A stretch of DNA of 12,861 bases from Salinirussus sp. (GTDB taxonomy: Archaea; Halobacteriota; Halobacteria; Halobacteriales; Haloarculaceae). The notes beneath the pieces are model-generated. The model was not told the origin of the DNA. It searched no databases and saw only the letters and a list, made by a program, of their open reading frames with translations. The translations under genes and the position numbers were made by a program. Numbering within the stretch: the first letter of the stretch is position 1; the number at the start of each line of letters is the position of its first letter. Positions 6,301 to 12,861 of the stretch are shown one piece after another. The stretch is from positions 1 through 12,861 of the forward strand of contig JAQCNN010000203.1 of NCBI GenBank assembly GCA_028275005.1, written 5' to 3'.

Positions 6301-8358
6301 ATGAGTAACGATAGAGACACCGAGGAAGCCCCCGGCATCGCCCGGGAGGCCGACGCCGACGAGGCGGTCGAGGAGCCAGCGCCCGAGGACTCCCCAGGTC
6401 TGGACGACCTTGGAAGTGAGGTGGGCGTTGACGTCGACGAGGAGATGGAAGTCGACGATGAAATCGCCAACGAGGACCCGCTTGGTGGGCTCCAGGTCAA
6501 CAGCTCGAAGGGGATCGAGGTCCCGGACCGGCTGGTCGACCAGGTCATCGGGCAGGACCACGCTCGCGACATCGTCCTCAAGGCGGCCAAACAGCGCCGC
6601 CACGTGATGATGATCGGCTCGCCCGGAACGGGCAAGTCGATGCTCGCGAAGGCGATGAGCCAGCTGCTTCCCAACGAGGAACTACAGGACGTCCTGGTGT
6701 ATCACAACCCCGACGACGGCAACGAGCCGAAGGTCCGGACCGTTCCGGCCGGCAAGGGTGAACAGATAGTCGACGCCCACAAGGAGGAGGCCCGCAAGCG
6801 CAACCAGATGCGGACCTTCCTGATGTGGATCATCATCGCCATCGTGATCGGCTACTCGCTGATCATCGCCCGGCAGATCCTGCTTGGCGTACTTGCCGCC
6901 GGAGTCATCTACCTCGCCTTCCGCTACGGGTCGCGGGGCAACGACTCGATGATCCCGAACCTGCTGGTCAACAACGCCGACCAGCAGCAGGCGCCCTTCG
7001 AGGACGCCACCGGTGCCCACGCCGGCGCACTGCTTGGCGACGTCCGTCACGACCCGTTCCAGTCCGGCGGCATGGAGACGCCCAGCCACGACCGCGTCGA
7101 GCCGGGTGCCATCCACAAGGCGAACAAGGGTGTCCTGTACATCGACGAGATGAACACCCTGGATATCCGGAGCCAGCAGAAGCTGATGACGGCGATCCAG
7201 GAGGGCGAGTTCTCCATCACGGGCCAGTCCGAGCGCTCCTCGGGTGCGATGGTCCAGACCGAGCCCGTCCCCTGTGACTTCGTGATGGTCGCCGCCGGGA
7301 ACCTCGATGCCATGGAGAACATGCACCCGGCGCTGCGCTCGCGGATCAAGGGCTACGGCTACGAGGTGTACATGGACGACACCATCGACGACACCCCCGA
7401 GATGCGCCGGAAGTACGCCCGCTTCGTGGCCCAGGAGGTCGAGAAGGACGGCCGCCTGCCACACTTCACGCGGGACGCAATCGAGGAACTCATCCTCGAG
7501 GCCCAGCGCCGCTCGGGCCGGAAGGAACATCTCACGCTGAAGCTGCGTGACCTCGGTGGGCTCGTCCGGGTCGCCGGCGATATCGCCCGCGCCGAGGACA
7601 AGGAACACACCGAACGCGAGGACGTCCTCCAGGCAAAGCGACGGTCGCGCTCGATCGAGCAACAGCTCGCGGACAACTACATCGAGCGCCGCAAGGACTA
7701 CGAGCTGACTGTCTCGGACGGCGACGTGATCGGCCGGGTCAACGGTCTGGCCGTCATGGGCGAGGACTCCGGTATCGTCCTCCCCGTCATGGCCGAGGTG
7801 ACCCCCTCGCAGGGGCCCGGCCAGGTCATCGCTACCGGACAGCTCCAGGAGATGGCTGAGGAGGCTGTTCAGAACGTCTCGGCCATCATCAAGAAGTTCT
7901 CGGACGAGGACATCTCCGAGAAGGACGTCCACATCCAGTTCGTCCAGGCCGGTGAGGGCGGGGTCGACGGCGACTCCGCCTCTATCACCGTCGCCACCGC
8001 GGTCATCTCCGCGCTGGAGGACGTGCCCGTTGAGCAGAACATCGCCATGACCGGCTCACTGTCGGTGCGTGGGGATGTCCTGCCGGTCGGCGGGGTCACC
8101 CACAAGATCGAGGCCGCCGCAAAGTCCGGTCTCGACAAGGTGATCATCCCGAAGGCCAACGAGCAGGACGTGATGATCGAGGACGAGTACAAGGAGATGG
8201 TGGAGATCATCCCCGTCTCCCACATCAGCGAGGTGCTGGAGGTCGCTCTCGCGGGCGAACCCGAGAAGGACTCGCTGGTCTCGCGGCTCCGGTCCATCAC
8301 CGGACAGGCCTTGGAACACGACGTCGGCCGGGGCTCCAGCAACCCGAGCCCCAACTGA
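6301..8358 (+). CDS. lonB: membrane-anchored archaeal Lon protease (LonB)
   Basis: The 685-residue ATP-dependent protease starts with an acidic tail (about 1-60). The AAA+ domain follows: Walker A GSPGTGKS at 106-113 and Walker B with D282-E283 in VLYIDEMN. Inserted between them is a pair of transmembrane helices (about 172-190 and 192-208), the mark of archaeal LonB, which anchors the enzyme to the inner face of the membrane. The C-terminal protease domain has the Ser-Lys dyad: S559 in GDSASITVATA and K602 in GGVTHKIEAAAKSG, 43 residues apart as in bacterial Lon. In Haloferax volcanii LonB is essential and degrades membrane-associated proteins, including a carotenoid enzyme (recalled). No part is missing. 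A CPBP-type membrane protease gene starts 9 bp after the stop, so the two are probably co-transcribed. Confidence 0.96.
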   Translation: MSNDRDTEEAPGIAREADADEAVEEPAPEDSPGLDDLGSEVGVDVDEEMEVDDEIANEDPLGGLQVNSSKGIEVPDRLVDQVIGQDHARDIVLKAAKQRRHVMMIGSPGTGKSMLAKAMSQLLPNEELQDVLVYHNPDDGNEPKVRTVPAGKGEQIVDAHKEEARKRNQMRTFLMWIIIAIVIGYSLIIARQILLGVLAAGVIYLAFRYGSRGNDSMIPNLLVNNADQQQAPFEDATGAHAGALLGDVRHDPFQSGGMETPSHDRVEPGAIHKANKGVLYIDEMNTLDIRSQQKLMTAIQEGEFSITGQSERSSGAMVQTEPVPCDFVMVAAGNLDAMENMHPALRSRIKGYGYEVYMDDTIDDTPEMRRKYARFVAQEVEKDGRLPHFTRDAIEELILEAQRRSGRKEHLTLKLRDLGGLVRVAGDIARAEDKEHTEREDVLQAKRRSRSIEQQLADNYIERRKDYELTVSDGDVIGRVNGLAVMGEDSGIVLPVMAEVTPSQGPGQVIATGQLQEMAEEAVQNVSAIIKKFSDEDISEKDVHIQFVQAGEGGVDGDSASITVATAVISALEDVPVEQNIAMTGSLSVRGDVLPVGGVTHKIEAAAKSGLDKVIIPKANEQDVMIEDEYKEMVEIIPVSHISEVLEVALAGEPEKDSLVSRLRSITGQALEHDVGRGSSNPSPN

Positions 8359-8367
8359 CGACCTATC

Positions 8368-9279
8368 GTGACCCGGTGGGCGGCCTTCCTGGGGCTCACC
8401 GGCGTTGTTCTCACTCTCTTTCTCGGTCTTGCACGCCTCTCACAGGGCGCCGTTCGTGACACCCCGTCGGAGACGGGGCTACCGGAGGGCGACTCGGCTA
8501 ACGACGAGAGCCCTGGTGACAGCCACAACGCGGACGTGACACCCGACCCGGCGCCGGAAGCGGGTCCGGACCGGGCGACAGCCGCCGAGACCGGCGCGGA
8601 CGACTCCCATCCGTCCGCTTCCCAGCAGGGTGACGACGTAGCCAATCCGTGGAACGACCCACCCAGTGTCGCCGAGGAGACCCCGTCGCTGTCGACTGGC
8701 GCACTGCTCGCGAATGTCGCGGTCACACAGGGGCTGTTCGGCGGGGTCCTCGCAGTGGGGGGATTCTACTTTATGATCCCGCTCTCGGCGTTCGGAGTGG
8801 GTGGGGAGACCCTCGCGCTCCTGGCTGTCGGGGTTGTGCTGGGTGTCGTGCTCTGGGTCGGCAACGAACTGGCCGGCGCACTCGCCGACGCTGCGGGGGT
8901 TACCGCCGACGAGTCCCTCCGTGAGCTGCTCTCACCGGGGTCTCCGCTCGGGTGGGCCGTGCTGTTTGGGCTCGTGCTCCCTACCGTTGCACTGGTCGAG
9001 GAGTTCATCTTCCGTGCGGCGGTGATCGGTGTGCCAGCCGCCGGCTTCGGTGTGCCCGTCTGGGCGCTCGTCCCCGTCTCCGCGGGTGTGTTCGCGCTCG
9101 GACACGGCGCGCAGGGGCGGGCCGGGGTCGCCGTGACCGGCGGACTGGGGCTCGTCCTCGCCGGGGCGTACGCGCTCACCGGTAGCCTGCTGGTCGTCGT
9201 CGTGGCCCACTACCTGGTGAACGCCATAGAGTTTCTCGTCCACGGGCTGCTCGACAGGCCGCGGCTGTGGTCCGTCTGA
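8368..9279 (+). CDS. CPBP/Abi-type intramembrane protease with long acidic linker
   Basis: The 303-residue membrane protein begins with one hydrophobic helix (about 4-24). A polar, Asp/Glu/Pro-rich stretch of about 80 residues (29-107) follows and is probably disordered. Several transmembrane helices (about 110-295) come next. The CPBP/Abi motifs are complete: EEFIFR (E211, E212, R216), FALGH (H246) and HYLVN (H281, N285). These side chains form the active site of the glutamate-type intramembrane peptidase group that includes CAAX prenyl-protease relatives. Its substrate is unknown. The GTG start lies 9 bp after the lonB stop with no room for a promoter, so it is likely translated from the lonB message and may act with LonB on membrane proteins. 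Confidence 0.87.
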   Translation: MTRWAAFLGLTGVVLTLFLGLARLSQGAVRDTPSETGLPEGDSANDESPGDSHNADVTPDPAPEAGPDRATAAETGADDSHPSASQQGDDVANPWNDPPSVAEETPSLSTGALLANVAVTQGLFGGVLAVGGFYFMIPLSAFGVGGETLALLAVGVVLGVVLWVGNELAGALADAAGVTADESLRELLSPGSPLGWAVLFGLVLPTVALVEEFIFRAAVIGVPAAGFGVPVWALVPVSAGVFALGHGAQGRAGVAVTGGLGLVLAGAYALTGSLLVVVVAHYLVNAIEFLVHGLLDRPRLWSV

Positions 9280-9304
9280 GCCGCGACAGGAGCGACGACC
9301 GCCG

Positions 9305-9766
9305 CTACAGCCCTTCGAGGCGCCGACAGACCGTGGCGACCTCGGTGGGTGTCGCGCCCGAGGCGTTACCGACGCGGTGGTCGCCGATGAGGAGAGGGGC
9401 GGGGTTCTCACGGAGGGCGTCGCGGACGGTCCGTCGGTCGGCGTCCTCGCTGTCGTCGAGACCGGCGGTCATCCGGGCGAGTTGCTCGACGGTCACGGTC
9501 TCGCCGTAGGGGACCTCACGGAGGGCCTCGAGTACGCGGCGCTCGTCGGTCGGGAGCGTCAGCGCGACAGTCACGTCGCCAAAGGCGTCGGAGTCGCCGT
9601 TCAGGTAGTCGCCCAGCCGGTCGAGGAGGTCGTGGTCGGCGCGGGCGTCGTCCTTCGGACGGGCGGGGAAGTCGACGGAGATGACCCGCCCCTGCGCAAC
9701 CCCGACCTGAATGTACCCGTCGACCGCGGGGAACTCGCGGGCGAAGATTCCGGCGACATCGTCCAT
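9305..9766 (-). CDS. alkyltransferase-like (MGMT-fold) protein without the active-site cysteine
   Basis: The 153-residue protein ends with a recognisable O6-alkylguanine-DNA alkyltransferase domain. VPYGETVTVEQLA (85-97) corresponds to the DNA-binding helix-turn-helix, and RTVRDALRENP (112-122) carries R112 at the position of the 'arginine finger' that flips the base. NPAPLLIGDHRV (121-132) is where the enzyme would read PCHRV. The reactive Cys is D129, so it cannot take up an alkyl group. The tyrosine that rotates the base phosphate is V93. Known alkyltransferase-like proteins bind O6-alkylguanine and recruit excision repair; this may do the same, bind something else, or be a regulator. A full Shine-Dalgarno sequence before the ATG at 9766 favours that start over an in-frame ATG at 9796. 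It converges on the CPBP gene. Confidence 0.8.
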   Translation of the reverse strand: MDDVAGIFAREFPAVDGYIQVGVAQGRVISVDFPARPKDDARADHDLLDRLGDYLNGDSDAFGDVTVALTLPTDERRVLEALREVPYGETVTVEQLARMTAGLDDSEDADRRTVRDALRENPAPLLIGDHRVGNASGATPTEVATVCRRLEGL

Positions 9767-9769
9767 ATT

Positions 9770-9776
9770 ACCTCCC
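9770..9776 (-). promoter_or_regulatory. Shine-Dalgarno sequence for the alkyltransferase-like gene
   Basis: The minus strand reads GGGAGGT, a near-perfect match to the 16S rRNA 3' end, 3 nt before the ATG at 9766. Such sites are unusual in this window, where most genes look leaderless. The spacing is short, but the match decides the start. Confidence 0.6.
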
Positions 9777-9821
9777 TTGACGGCCGCGACCTTCATGCTT
9801 TCCCGCGTCGGGGGGGTACAC

Positions 9822-9871
9822 AGCCACCGGCCCGACCGTTCTGTGGCTCTCGGTCACCGGCCGGTCGGTGG
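9822..9871. repeat. cluster of overlapping inverted repeats
   Basis: AGCCAC (9822-9827) pairs with GTGGCT (9843-9848). CCGACCG (9832-9838) pairs with CGGTCGG (9862-9868). CCACCG (9824-9829) pairs with CGGTGG (9866-9871), and ACCGGCCGGT (9856-9865) is self-complementary. The pairings exclude one another, so an RNA from either strand could switch folds. Chance in GC-rich DNA cannot be excluded. Confidence 0.4.
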
Positions 9872-10093
9872 CGCCCACGCACACAGCCCGGGTCGTGGAC
9901 GTCCCCGCCTCGGACGGACGGTCGTTGTGCTATCTCCATATATTCTACTACTCTGTTGGGTATCTTCCCACATAAATCTGTGTACCGAGCAGTTGTCGGC
10001 CAGGTCAGGAAACGAACACCACCGTGTTCTCTGCGTTGCCGTCTGCCCTTCCCAGTGCAGACGACCGATGGCTGTCGCGTGCGTGCGCAAGCC

Positions 10094-10100
10094 TTATGAA
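10094..10100 (+). promoter_or_regulatory. TATA element for the trpCBA operon
   Basis: TTATGAA is centred about 29 nt before the ATG at 10126, predicting a nearly leaderless trpC transcript. Confidence 0.55.
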
Positions 10101-10121
10101 CATCTCTGTCCACTAGTGTTC
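10098..10121. repeat. inverted repeat overlapping the trp transcription start, possible operator
   Basis: GAACA (10098-10102) and TGTTC (10117-10121) are complementary arms 14 nt apart. The palindrome CACTAGTG (10111-10118) overlaps the right arm. Both lie between the TATA element and the trpC ATG, where a repressor would block transcription. Arms are only 5 bp. Confidence 0.35.
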
Positions 10122-10125
10122 AATA

Positions 10126-10884
10126 ATGGACTCCGACGAGGGACTGGCGCCGGCGGTGCGGTCGATCCTGTCGACGGCGCGCGAGCGCGGTGGGGGTGAC
10201 AGGGTGTCGGTCGACGCCCGGCCGCTGTCCACGGCACTTGCGCGTGCCGAGCGCGAGGGGCTCGTGCCGGTGGTCGCGGAGATAAAGCCGACCTCGCCAA
10301 CGACCGACGGGGAACACGCCGTCGACCCGGTCGAGACGGCGGAGGCCATGGTGGACGGAGGGGCCGCGGCGCTGTCGGTGCTGACCGAACCGGAACACTT
10401 CGGGGGGACTCCCGAAACCCTCCGGCGCGTCCGTGAGGCGGTCGATGTCCCCGTACTGCGCAAGGACTTCCTCCTCCGTGAGGAACAGCTCGACACCGTC
10501 GCGGCCGACCTCGTCCTTCTGATCGTTCGGTTTCTCAACGACCTGGAGGGGATGGTGACCGCCGCCCGCGAGCGCGGCTTTCAGCCCCTCGTCGAGGTCC
10601 ACACCGAGGCGGAGGCCGAACGCGCCCTGGCGGCAGGTGCGGAGCTTGTCGGCGTGAACAACCGCGACCTGGGTCGCCTGGAGGTCGACCTGGCCACATT
10701 CGAACGGGTGGGACCGGCCGCCGGTGGGAGCGCCAGCTTGATTGCCGAAAGCGGCATAGAGACGGTAGCGGATGTCCGGCGGATGCGCGAGGCCGGGGCC
10801 GACGCGTTGCTCGTCGGCTCGGCGCTGATGGACGGTGACCCGCGGTCGAACGTACGCACACTCGCGACGGCAGAGCAACAGTGA
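10126..10884 (+). CDS. trpC: indole-3-glycerol-phosphate synthase
   Basis: The 252-residue TIM-barrel enzyme closes the ring of carboxyphenylaminodeoxyribulose phosphate to give indole-3-glycerol phosphate, the fourth step of the tryptophan branch. Visible motifs are VVAEIKPTSPT with E52 and catalytic K54, LSVLTEPEHFGG, and VLRKDFLLREEQL with catalytic K113. PLVEVHTEAEAE, GVNNRDL and AESGI complete the core, and LVGSALM forms the phosphate-binding end. The common EIKRxSPS reads EIKPTSPT. It is first in a trpC-trpB-trpA operon; its stop overlaps a GTG by 4 bp, with the preferred trpB start 29 bp further on. The ATG at 10126 is fixed by the TATA element. Confidence 0.96.
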   Translation: MDSDEGLAPAVRSILSTARERGGGDRVSVDARPLSTALARAEREGLVPVVAEIKPTSPTTDGEHAVDPVETAEAMVDGGAAALSVLTEPEHFGGTPETLRRVREAVDVPVLRKDFLLREEQLDTVAADLVLLIVRFLNDLEGMVTAARERGFQPLVEVHTEAEAERALAAGAELVGVNNRDLGRLEVDLATFERVGPAAGGSASLIAESGIETVADVRRMREAGADALLVGSALMDGDPRSNVRTLATAEQQ

Positions 10885-10904
10885 GACAGGACCATGACAC
10901 GAAC

Positions 10905-10908
10905 GGAG
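10905..10908 (+). promoter_or_regulatory. Shine-Dalgarno sequence for trpB
   Basis: GGAG lies 5 nt before the ATG at 10914. This favours that start over the GTG at 10881, which overlaps the trpC stop but has no such site. Confidence 0.5.
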
Positions 10909-10913
10909 ACACG

Positions 10914-12164
10914 ATGAGCAGTAACGGCAAGTTCGGCGACTACGGCGGCCAGTACGTACCCGAGGTGTTGATGCCGGCAATCGAGGAACTGGCCGACGCC
11001 TACGAACGGTACGTCCTGAACAACGAGGCTGACTTCATGAACGAGTTCCGTACGCGGCTGCGGGACTTCGGCGGTCGGCCTACCCCGCTCCAGCGTGCCG
11101 ACCAGCTCTCGGCGCGGTACGACCGGGAGGTCTATCTGAAGCGCGAGGACCTGCTCCACGGCGGGGCGCACAAGCTGAACAACGCGCTCGGACAGGTGCT
11201 GCTGGCGAAGTACATGGGCAAAGAGCGGATCATCGCCGAGACCGGCGCCGGGCAACACGGCACCGCGACGGCGATGGCTGCCGCCCACCTGGATATGCCC
11301 TGTGAGGTGTACATGGGCGAGACCGATATCGCCCGCCAGCGACCCAACGTCTTCCGGATGCGCACCAACGGGGCCGAGGTGACCCCGGTCACGACGGGTC
11401 GTGGAACGCTAAAGGAGGCTATCAGCGAGACGATGCGTGACTGGGCGACGACCGTCGAGGACACCCACTACGTTATCGGGAGTGTCGTCGGCCCACACCC
11501 GTTCCCGGAGATGGTCAGGACCTTCCAGGCGGTCATCTCCGAGGAGGCCCGCGAACAGACCCGCGAGCGGACCGGCGGCCTGCCCGACGCGGTGCTGGCC
11601 TGTGCCGGGGGCGGGTCGAACACGATGGGTACCTTCCACCACTTCGTCGACGACGAGTCGGTCTCGCTGTACGCGGTGGAGGCGGGTGGCTCGTCGCTGT
11701 CCGTCGACGAGTCGGAGGGCGTCGCCCCGAACTCGGCGTCGCTGTCGACCGGCGAGGAGGCGGTTCTCCACGGCGCTCGGACGAAGGTGCTCCAGGACTC
11801 GGACGGGCAGGTCATGGAGTCACACTCGGTCTCGGCGGGGCTCGACTACGCCGGCGTCGGCCCCGAACTCGCACACCTCGTCGACAGCGAGCGGGTCCGG
11901 CCGGTCAACGTGGACGACGACGAGGCGCTAGCGGCCTTCCACCGGCTCTCACAGGACGAGGGCGTCATTCCCGCGCTGGAGACGGCACACGCCTTTGGCT
12001 ATCTCGAGGAACACCACAGTGACCTCGGCGAGACGATTGTGATCAACGTCTCCGGGCGCGGTGACAAGGACCTGGAGACGGTCATCGACGAGACGATGGA
12101 ACGCGACCTCGATATCGCGCCCGACATGAGCATCTTCCGCGAGGTCGGCGGTGGTCGGCTGTGA
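10914..12164 (+). CDS. trpB: tryptophan synthase beta subunit
   Basis: The 416-residue PLP enzyme joins indole and serine to make tryptophan. KFGDYGGQYVPE opens the protein as in the main TrpB1 group. HGGAHKLNNALGQ carries the PLP lysine K87 and IIAETGAGQHG the catalytic E109; both numbers equal those of the E. coli enzyme when the ATG at 10914 is used. CAGGGSNTMG binds the PLP phosphate. The HYVIGSVVGPHPFP block and ESHSVSAGLDYAGVGPE are typical too. This is the TrpB1 type that works with TrpA, not the stand-alone TrpB2. The GTG at 10881 would add 11 residues and is a possible alternative start. The stop overlaps the trpA GTG by 4 bp, so translation is probably coupled. Confidence 0.96.
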   Translation: MSSNGKFGDYGGQYVPEVLMPAIEELADAYERYVLNNEADFMNEFRTRLRDFGGRPTPLQRADQLSARYDREVYLKREDLLHGGAHKLNNALGQVLLAKYMGKERIIAETGAGQHGTATAMAAAHLDMPCEVYMGETDIARQRPNVFRMRTNGAEVTPVTTGRGTLKEAISETMRDWATTVEDTHYVIGSVVGPHPFPEMVRTFQAVISEEAREQTRERTGGLPDAVLACAGGGSNTMGTFHHFVDDESVSLYAVEAGGSSLSVDESEGVAPNSASLSTGEEAVLHGARTKVLQDSDGQVMESHSVSAGLDYAGVGPELAHLVDSERVRPVNVDDDEALAAFHRLSQDEGVIPALETAHAFGYLEEHHSDLGETIVINVSGRGDKDLETVIDETMERDLDIAPDMSIFREVGGGRL

Positions 12165-12861
12165 GCCTCGAGGCGGTCTTTGCCGACGAGCCGGCGTTCG
12201 TCCCGTATCTTGCGGCGGGTGACCCCAGCTACGAGGCGTCTCTGGAGTACGTCGAGGCCCTGGAGCGCGGTGGTGCCGACGTCATCGAACTCGGACTGCC
12301 CTTTTCGGAACCCATCGCCGAGGGTTCGACGATCCAGGAGGCGGTCGTCCGGGCGCTGGAGGGTGGGATGACCCCCGACCGCTACTTCGAGTTCGTCGAG
12401 GAGCTTGAGGTGGCTGTGCCGCTTGTCTGTATGACCTACTACAACCTCGTCTACCAGTACGGGACAGACGAGGCGGGCAAGGGCCCTCGCCCGTTCGTCG
12501 AGCGGGCCGCAGAGGCCGGCATCGAGGGGTTCGTTGTGGTCGACCTCCCTGCCGAGGAGGCGGGCCCGCTCCGGGCGGCCTGTGACGAGTTCGGTCTCGA
12601 CCTGGTCTTCATCGTCGCGCCGACCACAGAGGGCGAACGCTTAGAGCGCATGCACGAGCAGGTCTCGGGGTACGTCTACGTCCAGTCCCGGCTGGGGACG
12701 ACAGGCGCCCGTGACGAGGTTAGCGACTACACCGAGCGGTCGCTGGCCCGACTCGCCGACTGGGAGGTGCCAAAGGCGGTCGGCTTCGGCATCAAGACCG
12801 GCGACCACGCCGAGCGGATCGTCACCGCCGGCGCCGACGGGATTATCGTCGGCTCCGCACT
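12161..12861 (+). CDS. trpA: tryptophan synthase alpha subunit, 3' end beyond the window
   Basis: The first 233 residues of this TIM-barrel protein are present; the end is cut by the window. It cleaves indole-3-glycerol phosphate and passes indole through a tunnel to TrpB. FVPYLAAGDPSYE (13-25) is the usual opening. IELGLPFSEPIAEGSTIQ (42-59) contains catalytic E43, equal to E. coli E49. YVYVQSRLGTTGARDEV forms the loop-6 region, and VGFGIKT and IIVGSA the phosphate site. The usual PFSDPLADGP has both Asp replaced by Glu, so the partner of catalytic E43 is E54 rather than Asp. The GTG at 12161 overlaps the trpB stop (GTGA). Confidence 0.95.
   Translation, partial: MSLEAVFADEPAFVPYLAAGDPSYEASLEYVEALERGGADVIELGLPFSEPIAEGSTIQEAVVRALEGGMTPDRYFEFVEELEVAVPLVCMTYYNLVYQYGTDEAGKGPRPFVERAAEAGIEGFVVVDLPAEEAGPLRAACDEFGLDLVFIVAPTTEGERLERMHEQVSGYVYVQSRLGTTGARDEVSDYTERSLARLADWEVPKAVGFGIKTGDHAERIVTAGADGIIVGSA

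Larger units (their letters stand above)
9767..10093. other. non-coding intergenic region between the alkyltransferase-like gene and the trp promoter
   Basis: No convincing gene is present; the frames that cross it lack a start context and recognisable domains. Two AT-rich spots (CATATATTC at 9938-9946 and ACATAAATC near 9971-9979) resemble TATA elements without a gene at the right distance, so an unrecognised small RNA is possible. The left part holds GC-rich inverted repeats. Confidence 0.6.

Noticed and set aside
6682..7932. Minus-strand open frame of 416 codons opposite lonB
   Set aside because: It is antisense to a complete lonB with all catalytic motifs. Its composition is that of a codon-position artefact.
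9711..10199. Open frames on both strands across the region before trpC
   Set aside because: No domain, no start context, and they overlap the trp promoter or neighbouring genes.
1..12861. Insertion sequences, CRISPR arrays, tRNA or rRNA genes
   Set aside because: I saw no transposase, no spaced direct repeats, and no cloverleaf or rRNA sequence. All large stretches are accounted for by ordinary genes.

Overview
This window is haloarchaeal chromosome. The base composition is GC-rich, the predicted proteins are strongly acidic (runs of Asp and Glu, few Lys), and most genes sit about 25-30 nt downstream of an archaeal TATA element with little or no leader. Gene content fits too: a group II chaperonin (thermosome), a membrane-anchored LonB, an archaeal NMN adenylyltransferase, and a trpC-trpB-trpA cluster. 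From memory, thermosome subunit 3, nadM, lonB and trpCBA also lie near one another in Haloferax volcanii. I could not check that here.

Layout. Positions 21-2087: a small winged-helix regulator on the minus strand, divergent from a class I SAM methyltransferase, then a family 2 glycosyltransferase with its own promoter. Positions 2129-4628: an amidohydrolase-fold protein (minus) divergent from a tail-less thermosome subunit that resembles Cct3; a hairpin plus T-run ends the thermosome gene. Positions 4725-6133: a probable minus-strand operon of nadM followed by a DUF62-type SAM hydrolase. Positions 6301-9279: lonB followed after 9 bp by a CPBP/Abi-type intramembrane protease, a likely membrane-proteolysis operon. 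Positions 9305-9766: a minus-strand alkyltransferase-like protein whose active-site cysteine is replaced by aspartate. Positions 9767-10125 hold no gene but contain nested inverted repeats and the trp promoter. Positions 10126-12861: trpC, trpB and the 5' part of trpA, which runs off the end of the window.

How it fits together. Most of the window is housekeeping: protein folding (thermosome), membrane protein turnover (LonB plus CPBP), NAD synthesis with SAM breakdown, and the last steps of tryptophan synthesis. No mobile element, CRISPR array, tRNA or rRNA gene was seen. I found no convincing wholly new multi-gene system. The best leads are four proteins that keep a known fold while changing key residues (the alkyltransferase-like protein, the glycosyltransferase, the amidohydrolase and TrpA), the lonB-CPBP pairing, and the structured region and promoter-overlapping inverted repeat upstream of trpC.
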